This document shows, one piece after another, positions 1 through 6,712 of a DNA stretch of 16,560 nucleotides (position 1 is the stretch's first letter; each line of letters opens with the position of its first letter). The DNA lies in NCBI GenBank assembly GCA_039030125.1, contig JBCCEV010000094.1, forward strand, positions 1-16,560. Reading direction: 5' to 3'. The translations under genes and the position numbers were made by a program. The notes below the pieces were generated by a model. The model did no database searches and was not told the DNA's origin. It saw only the letters and a list, made by a program, of their open reading frames with translations. Origin of the DNA: JBCCEV01 sp039030125. GTDB lineage: Bacteria > Pseudomonadota > Gammaproteobacteria > Ga0077536.

Positions 1-774
1 CTGGATGGTTTGGATTGCGAAAAAGCGATTTGGGTTGGTCACGATTGGGGATGCGCGACGGTTTGGTCCATCGCGAGCCACCATCCCGACCGTTGCTTCG
101 GGGTGGCGAACCTTTGCGTACCCTATCGGACACTCGAACTCGGTATTGATGTTCTCATCAGCCTGGTCAATCGCTCCGTCTATCCCCTTGACGAATTTCC
201 GGCCGGACAGTGGGAGTACCAAATGTTCTATCGGGAAAATTTCGCTCGCGCGCAAGAAGTTTTCGATAACAATCCCTACAACGCCGTGCGCGCGCTGTTT
301 CGTAAATGGGGGCCCAACGAAGCCGGGTTGCCCGCCCTAACGGCTCACGTACGTCGCGACAACGGTTGGTTTGGCGGGATGACGGCGGCCCCAGACACCG
401 AGCGGGACGACGACGTGGTCAGTGAGGCGGACTTACGTATCTACGCATCGGCGCTTGAGAGAAATAGTTTTTTCGGGCCGTGTTCTTACTACATGAATCA
501 TGAACGAAACGCTGAGTATGCGAAGTCGGCCCAGTCTGACGGCGTGTTGGAAATGCCCGTGCTGTTTCTCAACGGCATCTATGATCATGTCTGTCAGTGC
601 TCGGTTGGCGATCTCGGCAAGCCCATGCGGGAGAGTTGCCACAACCTCACCGAGTACGATATTCGCTGCGGACACTGGATGGCGCAAGAGAAACCCCGAG
701 AAGTTAATAGCGCATTAGCGAACTGGATTGCGAAAGACATCGGATCGGCTTGGCCATTGCCCCCTTTCTCCTAA
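1..774 (+). CDS. Epoxide-hydrolase-like alpha/beta hydrolase, 5' truncated by window edge
   Basis: The reading frame is open from base 1, so the true start lies outside the window; 257 residues are visible. The nucleophile elbow is GHDWG (visible residues 13-17), where Asp15 takes the place of the usual Ser, as in soluble epoxide hydrolases and haloalkane dehalogenases. A C-terminal acid candidate lies in NGIYDHV and the catalytic His in CGHWMAQE near the end. The middle of the protein (MFYREN...YNAVRALFRKWG) has the aromatic, Tyr-containing lid character of the epoxide hydrolase family. The expected reaction is hydrolysis of an epoxide to a diol through an alkyl-enzyme ester, in the cytoplasm. 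The substrate cannot be inferred. A deacetylase gene starts 7 bp after the stop, so the two may be co-transcribed. A haloalkane dehalogenase is the main alternative. Confidence 0.85.
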   Translation: MDGLDCEKAIWVGHDWGCATVWSIASHHPDRCFGVANLCVPYRTLELGIDVLISLVNRSVYPLDEFPAGQWEYQMFYRENFARAQEVFDNNPYNAVRALFRKWGPNEAGLPALTAHVRRDNGWFGGMTAAPDTERDDDVVSEADLRIYASALERNSFFGPCSYYMNHERNAEYAKSAQSDGVLEMPVLFLNGIYDHVCQCSVGDLGKPMRESCHNLTEYDIRCGHWMAQEKPREVNSALANWIAKDIGSAWPLPPFS

Positions 775-781
775 CGCTTTT

Positions 782-1642
782 ATGAGCAATAAGGCACTAA
801 CGATCAGCTTAGATCTCGAGGACCATCTAGCCGGCTCTCACAGACCACCCAGATACCTCAAACCCACGCACGAATTTCTCGACCTTCTGGAAGAACTCAA
901 CGCCAAGGCTACCTTTTTTGTGGTGGGCAATCTGGCGGTTGAGGACCCCGAGCTCACCAATACCATCGCTGCCCGGGGCCATGAAGTGGCCCTGCATTCT
1001 TATCAACACACGCCCTTGGTTGAAGAACATCCCGAAACCTACGGTCAAAAGTTGCAGTTCGCGAAATCCAAGATAGAAGATCTGATCGGGCGGGCGGTCG
1101 TAGGTTTTCGGGCGCCCAGCTTCTCGTTAGTGTGGAACACGGAGTGGATCACCGATGTGCTTATCAACCTCGGCTTCACCTATTCATCGAGCGTGCTACC
1201 GGCTGAAAATCCGTTGTTCGGTTACCCCGGCGCACCTCAAGATGCCTTCAAGTGGCCCAATGGATTGATTGAAATCCCGACGCCTTTGGCAAAGGTCCTT
1301 GGAATAACGCTGCCTTATCTCGGCGGAACCTATCTCCGCTACCTTCCAGAGAAAACAATTTTCAACCGCTTATCGCGCACCGACCTCATCGCGCCGTGGC
1401 TCTACTGCCATCCCTACGATTTCGATCACAAAGAGCCGTTTTTCCGCTTTCCTCACACGGCTTTGTGGATGAGCCTTCTACTGTGCGCGAATAGAAAAAA
1501 TACGTCGACCAAGATCGCCCGGCTGTTACGGGCGACGAAGATCGCGCCTCCTTTTGGCGAGCGCGTTAACACGGAAGACTTTGCAAACCTGGCTGTATTC
1601 CGAGCCGCTAGCGGCCCGGTAGCAGGCGCGAGATTGGGTTAG
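782..1642 (+). CDS. Polysaccharide deacetylase (NodB fold), exopolysaccharide/PEP-CTERM-type
   Basis: The product is 286 residues, counted from the ATG at 782, which directly precedes the NodB-fold strand TISLDLEDH. An upstream in-frame GTG at 728 would add 18 residues inside the previous gene, so I prefer 782, although no clear Shine-Dalgarno is visible. NodB motifs are present: metal-site Asp residues at 11/14, HxxxH at 72-76 (HSYQH), RAPSFS at 110-115 and a late CHPYDFD (His210). Known members remove N- or O-acetyl groups from exopolysaccharide. The segment from GFTYSSSVLP through the HP(Y/W)xFD motif resembles the deacetylases linked to exosortase/PEP-CTERM exopolysaccharide loci. No signal peptide is visible. 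It converges on a glycosyltransferase gene and overlaps it by 35 bp, consistent with a shared role in surface glycan formation. The exact substrate is unknown. Confidence 0.85.
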   Translation: MSNKALTISLDLEDHLAGSHRPPRYLKPTHEFLDLLEELNAKATFFVVGNLAVEDPELTNTIAARGHEVALHSYQHTPLVEEHPETYGQKLQFAKSKIEDLIGRAVVGFRAPSFSLVWNTEWITDVLINLGFTYSSSVLPAENPLFGYPGAPQDAFKWPNGLIEIPTPLAKVLGITLPYLGGTYLRYLPEKTIFNRLSRTDLIAPWLYCHPYDFDHKEPFFRFPHTALWMSLLLCANRKNTSTKIARLLRATKIAPPFGERVNTEDFANLAVFRAASGPVAGARLG

Positions 1643-2627
1643 ACGGTTCGTTGGCAACGTCAAACTGGATCGCCGACAACAGCATTTGCGTCCCTATAAT
1701 CAAAGGTAATGCCGCGAGCATTACGGTTCCGGCCGTAGCCGCGACACTGGCCTCAATGCTTTGCGCCCACCGATCAATACCGAATAGCAAACCGAAAAGC
1801 ATCAGCAGCGGACCGCCAATCCATTCCAATGAGGCAATGCTGAAGCCTCGTAGAAAGTAGTTATAGAAAATTCGTTTTGCAAAGTTGACGCTATGCCTGA
1901 ACAGAAACAGCGGTACGGCCCGCCGTAACGACAGCGAGCTTTCCTCAGCGCCGTATTTGGCTTGCATTGGAACGTCCATGACGACCGCGCGCAAAGTGTT
2001 CAAACGAAAAAGCATGTCGGATTCAAAAAAGAACCTGTCGTCAATGTCATCAAGCGGTAAAAGCGCTAAAACCCGGCTATCAATCGCCGTATAGCCATTA
2101 TTGGGATCGAAACATTGCCAATAACCGGTCGATAGTTTGCTCGCGAACGACAGTCCGATATTACCCAGCAATCGCGCGCGCGGCATGGATGCGGTGTTCT
2201 CAAGTCGAAAGAAACGATTGCCCTTGGTGTAATCGGCAAGCCCCTCGCGTAGCGGTTGCACGAAGCGATCGATGTCATGTGGATCCATTTGGCCATCGCC
2301 GTCAATCTTGACGATGATATCGGCGCCCTCCGCCAGCGCGGCTCGATATCCGCTACGCATCGCGGCGCCGACGCCTTTGTTCTGGTCGTGATAGATAACC
2401 CGGACGCGATCATCACTATTCTCTTCTTCGATCAGGCGCCCGGTGGCATCCGGACAACCATCGTCGACGCAAAAGATGGTCGCGACGTCCTCTGGGATCG
2501 AATCCAAGACGCCAAGAACGTGTTCAGATTCTCTGTAACAAGGAATAACAAGGGCGATTTTTGGCGCCCGATCCTCGCCACCAACATGCTCGGAAATAGA
2601 CGTGATAGATGCCGAATTGCTGACCAT
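1608..2627 (-). CDS. Family 2 glycosyltransferase, DPM1/polyprenyl-phosphate type with two C-terminal membrane segments
   Basis: I take the ATG at 2627 (339 residues) because it follows a G-rich Shine-Dalgarno-like tract (GGGGGAG) by about 11 nt. A TTG at 2666 would add 13 poorly convincing residues. The GT-A domain starts with IALVIPCYRE (24-33), followed by FCVDDGCPD (52-60), the nucleotide-sugar/metal DxD motif in KIDGDGQMDP (107-116), and the acceptor-side motif DPNNGYTAID (174-183). Two hydrophobic segments at about 265-285 and 295-323 anchor the C-terminus in the inner membrane. This layout matches dolichol/undecaprenyl-phosphate sugar transferases, which load a sugar on a lipid carrier. 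Its 3' end overlaps the convergent deacetylase by 35 bp. The sugar and acceptor cannot be read from the sequence. Confidence 0.88.
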   Translation of the reverse strand: MVSNSASITSISEHVGGEDRAPKIALVIPCYRESEHVLGVLDSIPEDVATIFCVDDGCPDATGRLIEEENSDDRVRVIYHDQNKGVGAAMRSGYRAALAEGADIIVKIDGDGQMDPHDIDRFVQPLREGLADYTKGNRFFRLENTASMPRARLLGNIGLSFASKLSTGYWQCFDPNNGYTAIDSRVLALLPLDDIDDRFFFESDMLFRLNTLRAVVMDVPMQAKYGAEESSLSLRRAVPLFLFRHSVNFAKRIFYNYFLRGFSIASLEWIGGPLLMLFGLLFGIDRWAQSIEASVAATAGTVMLAALPLIIGTQMLLSAIQFDVANEPSNPISRLLPGR

Positions 2628-2677
2628 CGATGCGTGGTCTCCCCCAGACCTTCGTAGCTCGTGCAATTGCGCGTATC

Positions 2678-2707
2678 TTAGCAGGGCAAGCGCGCGAGGT
2701 TTATAAT
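2678..2707 (+). promoter_or_regulatory. Candidate promoter for the Nudix-hydrolase-amidase operon
   Basis: A perfect TATAAT lies at 2702-2707, with a weak -35 (TTAGCA, 2678-2683) 18 bp upstream. Transcription would start near 2713, about 23 nt before the GTG start of the Nudix gene. It lies in the short divergent gap between the glycosyltransferase and the Nudix gene. Confidence 0.45.
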
Positions 2708-2735
2708 TTGCTCACGTTCATCGATATTACTTATC

Positions 2736-3347
2736 GTGTTTCAACTCGACGAAATCACGGCTGCCTTGCGGCGCACAAGCCACGTACCGGCGCAATTCGT
2801 TCCCGATCCCAGCCATGCGGCGGTCGCGATGATCCTCGCCCAACCTCTCAACGATGACTTACAGGTTTGCTTTATCCGGCGCGCAGAACGCGACGGTGAC
2901 CCTTGGTCTGGACAGGTCGCGTTTCCAGGCGGACGGGCGAGCGCCGGGGACGAAAACGCCTCAGCAGTCGCCGAGCGCGAAACGCTCGAAGAAATCGGTT
3001 TTGATCTAACCAATGCCGAGCGCCTTGGCGCCTTACCGATTAGAGATATCAATCGCCGCGGCTCGCGGAATAACATGACGTTGTCGCCTTTCATCTATCA
3101 TGCGGCGGCTGATGCGCCGCTCTACACCCGCCCGCGCGAGACCCACGAAGTCGCCAGGGTGTTTTGGGTCCCGCTCGGCCACTTGTTCGATCCCATCAAC
3201 ATCACCTCACTCGATTATGAGTTGGATGGTAGTGCTATGACCTTTCCTGGCATTGATTTTGACGGCGAGGTGATCTGGGGACTCACGCTTACGGTGCTTG
3301 GTACTTTTGGCGAGTTAATGGATCGACCGCTACCCGCGCTTAAATGA
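2736..3347 (+). CDS. Nudix hydrolase, CoA pyrophosphatase-like
   Basis: The product is 203 residues, starting at GTG (2736) with no strong Shine-Dalgarno. The N-terminal motif RRAERDGDPWSGQVAFPGGR (about 48-67) is characteristic of the CoA-pyrophosphatase branch of Nudix enzymes. It runs into the catalytic Nudix helix, with E73 and RETLEEIGF (81-89). Family members cleave CoA or related nucleotide diphosphates with Mg2+ or Mn2+ in the cytoplasm, a housecleaning or CoA turnover role. The stop overlaps the next gene's start as ATGA, implying translational coupling. The spacing between the PGG glycine and the first Nudix Glu is one residue longer than the textbook consensus, a tolerated variation in this branch. 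Substrate specificity is inferred from the family only. Confidence 0.87.
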   Translation: MFQLDEITAALRRTSHVPAQFVPDPSHAAVAMILAQPLNDDLQVCFIRRAERDGDPWSGQVAFPGGRASAGDENASAVAERETLEEIGFDLTNAERLGALPIRDINRRGSRNNMTLSPFIYHAAADAPLYTRPRETHEVARVFWVPLGHLFDPINITSLDYELDGSAMTFPGIDFDGEVIWGLTLTVLGTFGELMDRPLPALK

Positions 3348-3985
3348 GCGTGGCTGCGAAATTGCTGGTCAATGAACCAGCCACCGCGGCGCGCGCGAGT
3401 TTTATTTTCGCCCACGGCGCTGGCGCCGCCATGGATACCGCGTTCATGAACTTCATTGCCGAAGGTCTCGCCGCGCAATACAGCATACGATGCGTGCGCT
3501 TTGAGTTTCCCTATATGGCGGCGCGCCGCGTGACGGGTAAACGGCGCGCACCCGATCGACCAGAGGTTTTGAAAAACGCGTTCCTTGAATGTCTTCCAAG
3601 GAAAGAGGACACCTGCGTATTCATTGGGGGCAAATCAATGGGCGGGCGGATCGCAAGCTTGCTGGCCAGCGAGGTGCGGCCGGCCGGGGTAATTTGCCTG
3701 GGCTTTCCACTGCATAGCGCGGGCAAACCGGTCAATGGCGAACGTCTCGAGTGTTTAAAGTCGATTTCGGTTCCCACCTGTATTTGCCAGGGAACTCGAG
3801 ACACGATGGGCAACCAAGGCGAGATCGAGTCCATCGCCTGGCCGGAGTTAATTCAGTGGCATTGGCTTGAAGACGGTGATCACTCCTTCAAGCCCCGTAA
3901 GGCTTCAGGGCATACGATCGAGGATCACCTGCAAACGGCGCTCGAAAAAACCGGCGAATTCATTATTAAACATTCATCTACCTGA
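3344..3985 (+). CDS. Alpha/beta hydrolase of the KANL3/Tex30 type
   Basis: The product is 213 residues; its ATG overlaps the TGA of the Nudix gene. An early oxyanion-region motif FAHGAGAAMDTAF (22-34) is followed by the nucleophile elbow GGKSMGGRIAS (95-105, Ser98). An acid candidate sits in CQGTRDTMG (Asp153) and the catalytic His in LEDGDHSFKPRK (His180). The DGDHSFKPRK signature and short lid-free fold fit the small alpha/beta family hydrolases grouped with eukaryotic KANL3/TEX30. Their bacterial members are widespread but biochemically poorly defined; dienelactone-hydrolase-like or esterase activity is plausible. Coupling to the Nudix gene suggests co-expression, not necessarily a shared pathway. 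Confidence 0.83.
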   Translation: MSVAAKLLVNEPATAARASFIFAHGAGAAMDTAFMNFIAEGLAAQYSIRCVRFEFPYMAARRVTGKRRAPDRPEVLKNAFLECLPRKEDTCVFIGGKSMGGRIASLLASEVRPAGVICLGFPLHSAGKPVNGERLECLKSISVPTCICQGTRDTMGNQGEIESIAWPELIQWHWLEDGDHSFKPRKASGHTIEDHLQTALEKTGEFIIKHSST

Positions 3986-4003
3986 AATGGGATCCTCAAT
4001 ACG

Positions 4004-4633
4004 ATGCAAGAGCTAGACATCTATCAACGCCAGGGCTTTGGCAACGCCTCCGGCTTCGGCGAGCGCCCCGCGCTTTTGATCGTCGATTTCGTCAATGGTT
4101 TCACTGATCCCGGCGCATTCGGTGGCGGCAACATCGATGTTGCCATCGAGAACACCGAGCGCGTGCTGGGGTTTTTCCGGGACCGGGCCTTGCCGATCGT
4201 TTTCACAAGAGTCGTATATGCCGACGATGGCAGCGATGCCGGGATATTCAGTCTTAAGGCGCCGAATGTCACCTCGCTGACCGAAAGCGCTCACGGCAGT
4301 CAGGTCGTCGAGACGCTGACCCCGCTGCCGGGCGAATACATCGTTCGAAAAACCCAACCCTCGGCGTTCTTTGGCACCAGCTTGGCCAGTTGGTTAACGG
4401 TTAAGAAGGTGGACACCCTCATCGTTACGGGGTGTACGACTTCCGGGTGCGTGCGCGCTTCGGTGGTTGACGCGATGAGCCACAATTTCCACACCATCGT
4501 TGCGCGTGACGGTGTCGGCGATCGCGCCTTGGAGCCCCATGAGGCGAATTTGTTCGACATGGCGCAAAAATACGCGGACCTATTGAGCTGTGATGAAATT
4601 ATCGCGCGTTTGGATGCGTTGCTGGCGCCCTAA
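4004..4633 (+). CDS. Isochorismatase-fold amidohydrolase, N-carbamoylsarcosine amidase-like
   Basis: The product is 209 residues, starting 18 bp after the previous stop. The cysteine hydrolase triad is complete: Asp28 in LLIVDFVNGFTDP, Lys116 in IVRKTQPSAFFGT and Cys149 in VTGCTTSGCVRAS. The leader (YQRQGFGNASGFGERPALLIV) and the GCTTSGCVRA loop resemble N-carbamoylsarcosine amidohydrolases, which release sarcosine, CO2 and ammonia from N-carbamoylsarcosine. Maleamate amidohydrolase and other amidases share the fold, so the substrate is not certain. Downstream on the same strand, past the iron transporter, is a sarcosine/dimethylglycine dehydrogenase-like gene, which makes the sarcosine-releasing role attractive. 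The stop overlaps the convergent iron-binding-protein stop by 4 bp (4630-4633), so no intergenic terminator exists here. Confidence 0.85.
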   Translation: MQELDIYQRQGFGNASGFGERPALLIVDFVNGFTDPGAFGGGNIDVAIENTERVLGFFRDRALPIVFTRVVYADDGSDAGIFSLKAPNVTSLTESAHGSQVVETLTPLPGEYIVRKTQPSAFFGTSLASWLTVKKVDTLIVTGCTTSGCVRASVVDAMSHNFHTIVARDGVGDRALEPHEANLFDMAQKYADLLSCDEIIARLDALLAP

Positions 4634-5634
4634 CGCCAACCCGCGCGATCAAACACCTGTACCGCGCGGGCCTGATGCTCGCCGAAAATCGCGGCGTTTA
4701 TACCATCCTCCTTGAAGGCGCCGAGCGCGGCTATAGGACCGGTTGGCAAACCGATCACGGGGAATTCATTGTTGCCTTCGGCGAACAGCCGCTGCGCATA
4801 GTCCGAGGTGAGGTATTCGATAAAACGAATCGCATGGGCTCGATTCGGTGCGTTAGCGGCAACGCCAGCGCCTGAGATATTAACGTGTGCGCCGCGCCCA
4901 TTTTGATTGGGGAACAATACGCCCAGTTTGGCCGCAACCGCTTTGTCACTGGATTTCTCGGATGCCAGCAAGCGGCCAACATAGTAGGTATTCGCGATCG
5001 TGACGCCACATTCACCAGCGGCTACCGCCTTTAATTGAGCCGTATCATTTCCCTGCGGCGGCCTCGCGAAATTCGCGACCACGCCTTTGGCCCAAGCTTC
5101 TGCCGCGCTTTCGCCAAGATGCGAAATGAGCGAAGCCATAAGCGACAAGTTATAGATGTTGCTCGAGGAGCGCATGCACACACGTTTGCGCAAATTATCG
5201 TTCGCAAGCGCTTCGTAGCTGCCCAACCCCGACGGCAGCCCAGCCCCACGATTGACAACAATCACCCGTGCTCTTTTAGACAAACCGAACCAATACCCTT
5301 CGGGGTTTCGCAAATGCCCGGGGATCCGGGTTTCCAAAATATCGGAGCGGATGGCTTGAAAAATCCCCTCTCTCTGGGCTCGCCACAAACGGCCGGCATC
5401 GACGGTGATAAATACGTCGGCAGGACTGAACTCGGCTTCTGATGTGATGCGTTCGATTAACGCATCGCCCTTGCCCTCTATCAAATTCACCGTGATCCCA
5501 GTGATTTCGGTAAAGCGGTCGTAGAGCGCCAGATCGGTGTCGTAGTGGCGGGACGAATAAACGTTCACAACGCCGTCGGCAAACACTGGCACCGCAAGCG
5601 CCAAGCCTATTAAGAGAATGAAAATTCTATGCAC
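4630..5634 (-). CDS. Periplasmic ferric-iron-binding protein of an ABC importer (FutA/FbpA-like)
   Basis: The product is 334 residues. The GTG start at 5634 follows the ribosome site AAGGTGG. A Sec signal peptide (HRIFILLIGLALAVPVFA) probably ends at about residue 19, leaving mature DGVVNVYSSRHYDTD. Iron-ligand tyrosines typical of class C ferric-binding proteins are visible: the SRHYDTD motif (Tyr31) and the paired tyrosines of ANTYYVGRL (217-218). The fold is a bilobed periplasmic receptor that hands Fe3+ to the inner-membrane permease. A Fur box overlapping a promoter lies just upstream (5653-5695), so iron-repressed expression is expected independently of the ATPase gene 14 bp upstream. 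The 3' end abuts the convergent amidohydrolase. The double Tyr and the Fur box both argue against a polyamine or thiamine receptor. Confidence 0.93.
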   Translation of the reverse strand: MHRIFILLIGLALAVPVFADGVVNVYSSRHYDTDLALYDRFTEITGITVNLIEGKGDALIERITSEAEFSPADVFITVDAGRLWRAQREGIFQAIRSDILETRIPGHLRNPEGYWFGLSKRARVIVVNRGAGLPSGLGSYEALANDNLRKRVCMRSSSNIYNLSLMASLISHLGESAAEAWAKGVVANFARPPQGNDTAQLKAVAAGECGVTIANTYYVGRLLASEKSSDKAVAAKLGVLFPNQNGRGAHVNISGAGVAANAPNRAHAIRFIEYLTSDYAQRLFAEGNNEFPVIGLPTGPIAALGAFKEDGINAAIFGEHQARAVQVFDRAGWR

Positions 5635-5648
5635 GAACCACCTTAATG

Positions 5649-6674
5649 TTAATGAGAATCATTCTTAATATAGACAAATGCCCCTGTATCGGCAAATCCG
5701 GTCAACACGCGATCGCCAACGGCCAAGTCATTATCCTTGGTCGTTATTACTAACCGCCGACCATCGTCGCTTTCAACTTCTATGACATAGAACTCGCCCA
5801 TGAAGCGCCGCTCGACAATCTGCGCATTGGCCTGTTCAAGAGACGATTTTTGGCATTGCAGCGCCTCCTCGCGCACCACCACCTCGCATTCGGTGCCATC
5901 GTCAAGATCGCTGTGGACGCGACCGAATGGCGATGACGCGTAGCCATTTTCCACCTGGCTACTGAACACTTGTGTACGACCAAACATTTGGGCGATGGCG
6001 CGCGTCTTCGGGTGCTGCCAAAGTTGATCCGCGCTTCCGCTTTGTCGCACTTTGCCGTGCTCTAGAACCGCGATCTCATCGGCCAATGCCAGTGCTTCGT
6101 TGGCATCGTGGGTAACGATGATGGAAGTTGTATTGCTCGCCTTCAACAGCGCTCTTGTCAAACTTTGCAGTTGCTCGCGCAGACCCGTATCGATGCTCGC
6201 GAAAGGTTCGTCGAGCATCATCACCCGCGGTGCCGGCGCCAACGCGCGCGCCAAAGCCACGCGCTGTTGCTGACCTCCAGAAAGGGTATGTGGGTAGCGT
6301 TGCTCGAAACCTTCAAGGCCAACTTGATCTAGCAGTTTCGAAACCAAGGCGTCGTTGCCAGGCGGCAAGCCAAAGGCGATATTTTCCGCTACCGTGCGAT
6401 GTGGAAAGAGCGCGTGGTCCTGAAAGACCATACCAATGGGGCGTTGCTCAGGGGGTGGCTCCCGCCCTGGGGCTGCCAGCAGCGCGTGATTGAGATAGAT
6501 TTCGCCGCTTTGCAGAGGCACGAGTCCGGCGGCAATTCGCAACAGCGTGCTCTTACCACTACCTGATGGTCCCAGTAGGCACAAAATCTCGCCTTCACAG
6601 ACTTTAAGATCCAGCGAATCGAGGACCAGGGTGTCTTTGTAGCGGTGCGAAAGGTTTTTAAAGGTTAGACTCAT
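5649..6674 (-). CDS. ATP-binding subunit of the ferric-iron ABC importer (FbpC-like)
   Basis: The product is 341 residues from the ATG at 6674 (MSLTFKNLSHRY), where homology to ABC ATPases begins. An upstream in-frame start at 6734 would overlap the divergent permease gene and adds 20 atypical residues. All nucleotide-binding elements are present: Walker A GPSGSGKST (35-43), Q-loop Gln85, signature LSGGQQQR (131-138), Walker B VMMLDE (151-156) and switch His189. Residues after about 235 form a TOBE-like regulatory tail, as in the Fe3+/polyamine/sulfate ATPase class. The subunit energises the permease encoded divergently at 6713 and the receptor encoded just downstream at 5634. The gene contains the receptor's promoter at its 3' end. 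Confidence 0.93.
   Translation of the reverse strand: MSLTFKNLSHRYKDTLVLDSLDLKVCEGEILCLLGPSGSGKSTLLRIAAGLVPLQSGEIYLNHALLAAPGREPPPEQRPIGMVFQDHALFPHRTVAENIAFGLPPGNDALVSKLLDQVGLEGFEQRYPHTLSGGQQQRVALARALAPAPRVMMLDEPFASIDTGLREQLQSLTRALLKASNTTSIIVTHDANEALALADEIAVLEHGKVRQSGSADQLWQHPKTRAIAQMFGRTQVFSSQVENGYASSPFGRVHSDLDDGTECEVVVREEALQCQKSSLEQANAQIVERRFMGEFYVIEVESDDGRRLVITTKDNDLAVGDRVLTGFADTGAFVYIKNDSH
5653..5667 (-). promoter_or_regulatory. Fur box (iron-responsive operator)
   Basis: A 7-1-7 inverted repeat reads TGAGAAT-C-ATTCTTA on the plus strand. It matches the Fur consensus TGATAAT-C-ATTATCA at 12 of 15 positions, and 6 of 7 arm positions are self-complementary. It covers the expected transcription start of the binding-protein promoter and lies 19 bp before that gene's GTG. 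It abuts the stop codon of the upstream ATPase gene. Repression by Fe2+-Fur is inferred. Confidence 0.85.
5667..5695 (-). promoter_or_regulatory. Sigma70-type promoter of the iron-binding-protein gene
   Basis: On the minus strand, TTGCCG (5695-5690) and TATATT (5672-5667) are separated by exactly 17 bp. The start site would fall near 5660, inside the Fur box. The promoter is embedded in the 3' end of the ATPase coding region, allowing the receptor to be made in excess of the ATPase. Confidence 0.65.
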
Positions 6675-6712
6675 CGCTTGCGGGTTCGCTCTGCCAAGCG
6701 TCTGCGATTGTG

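Noticed and set aside
5035..5442. Plus-strand 135-codon frame antisense to the iron-binding protein
   Set aside because: The opposite strand encodes a convincing receptor with signal peptide and iron-ligand tyrosines; this frame has no such support.
6128..6493. Plus-strand 121-codon frame antisense to the ABC ATPase
   Set aside because: It is opposite the Walker B and signature region of a clear ATPase; its Arg/Pro/Ala-rich translation matches no family I know.
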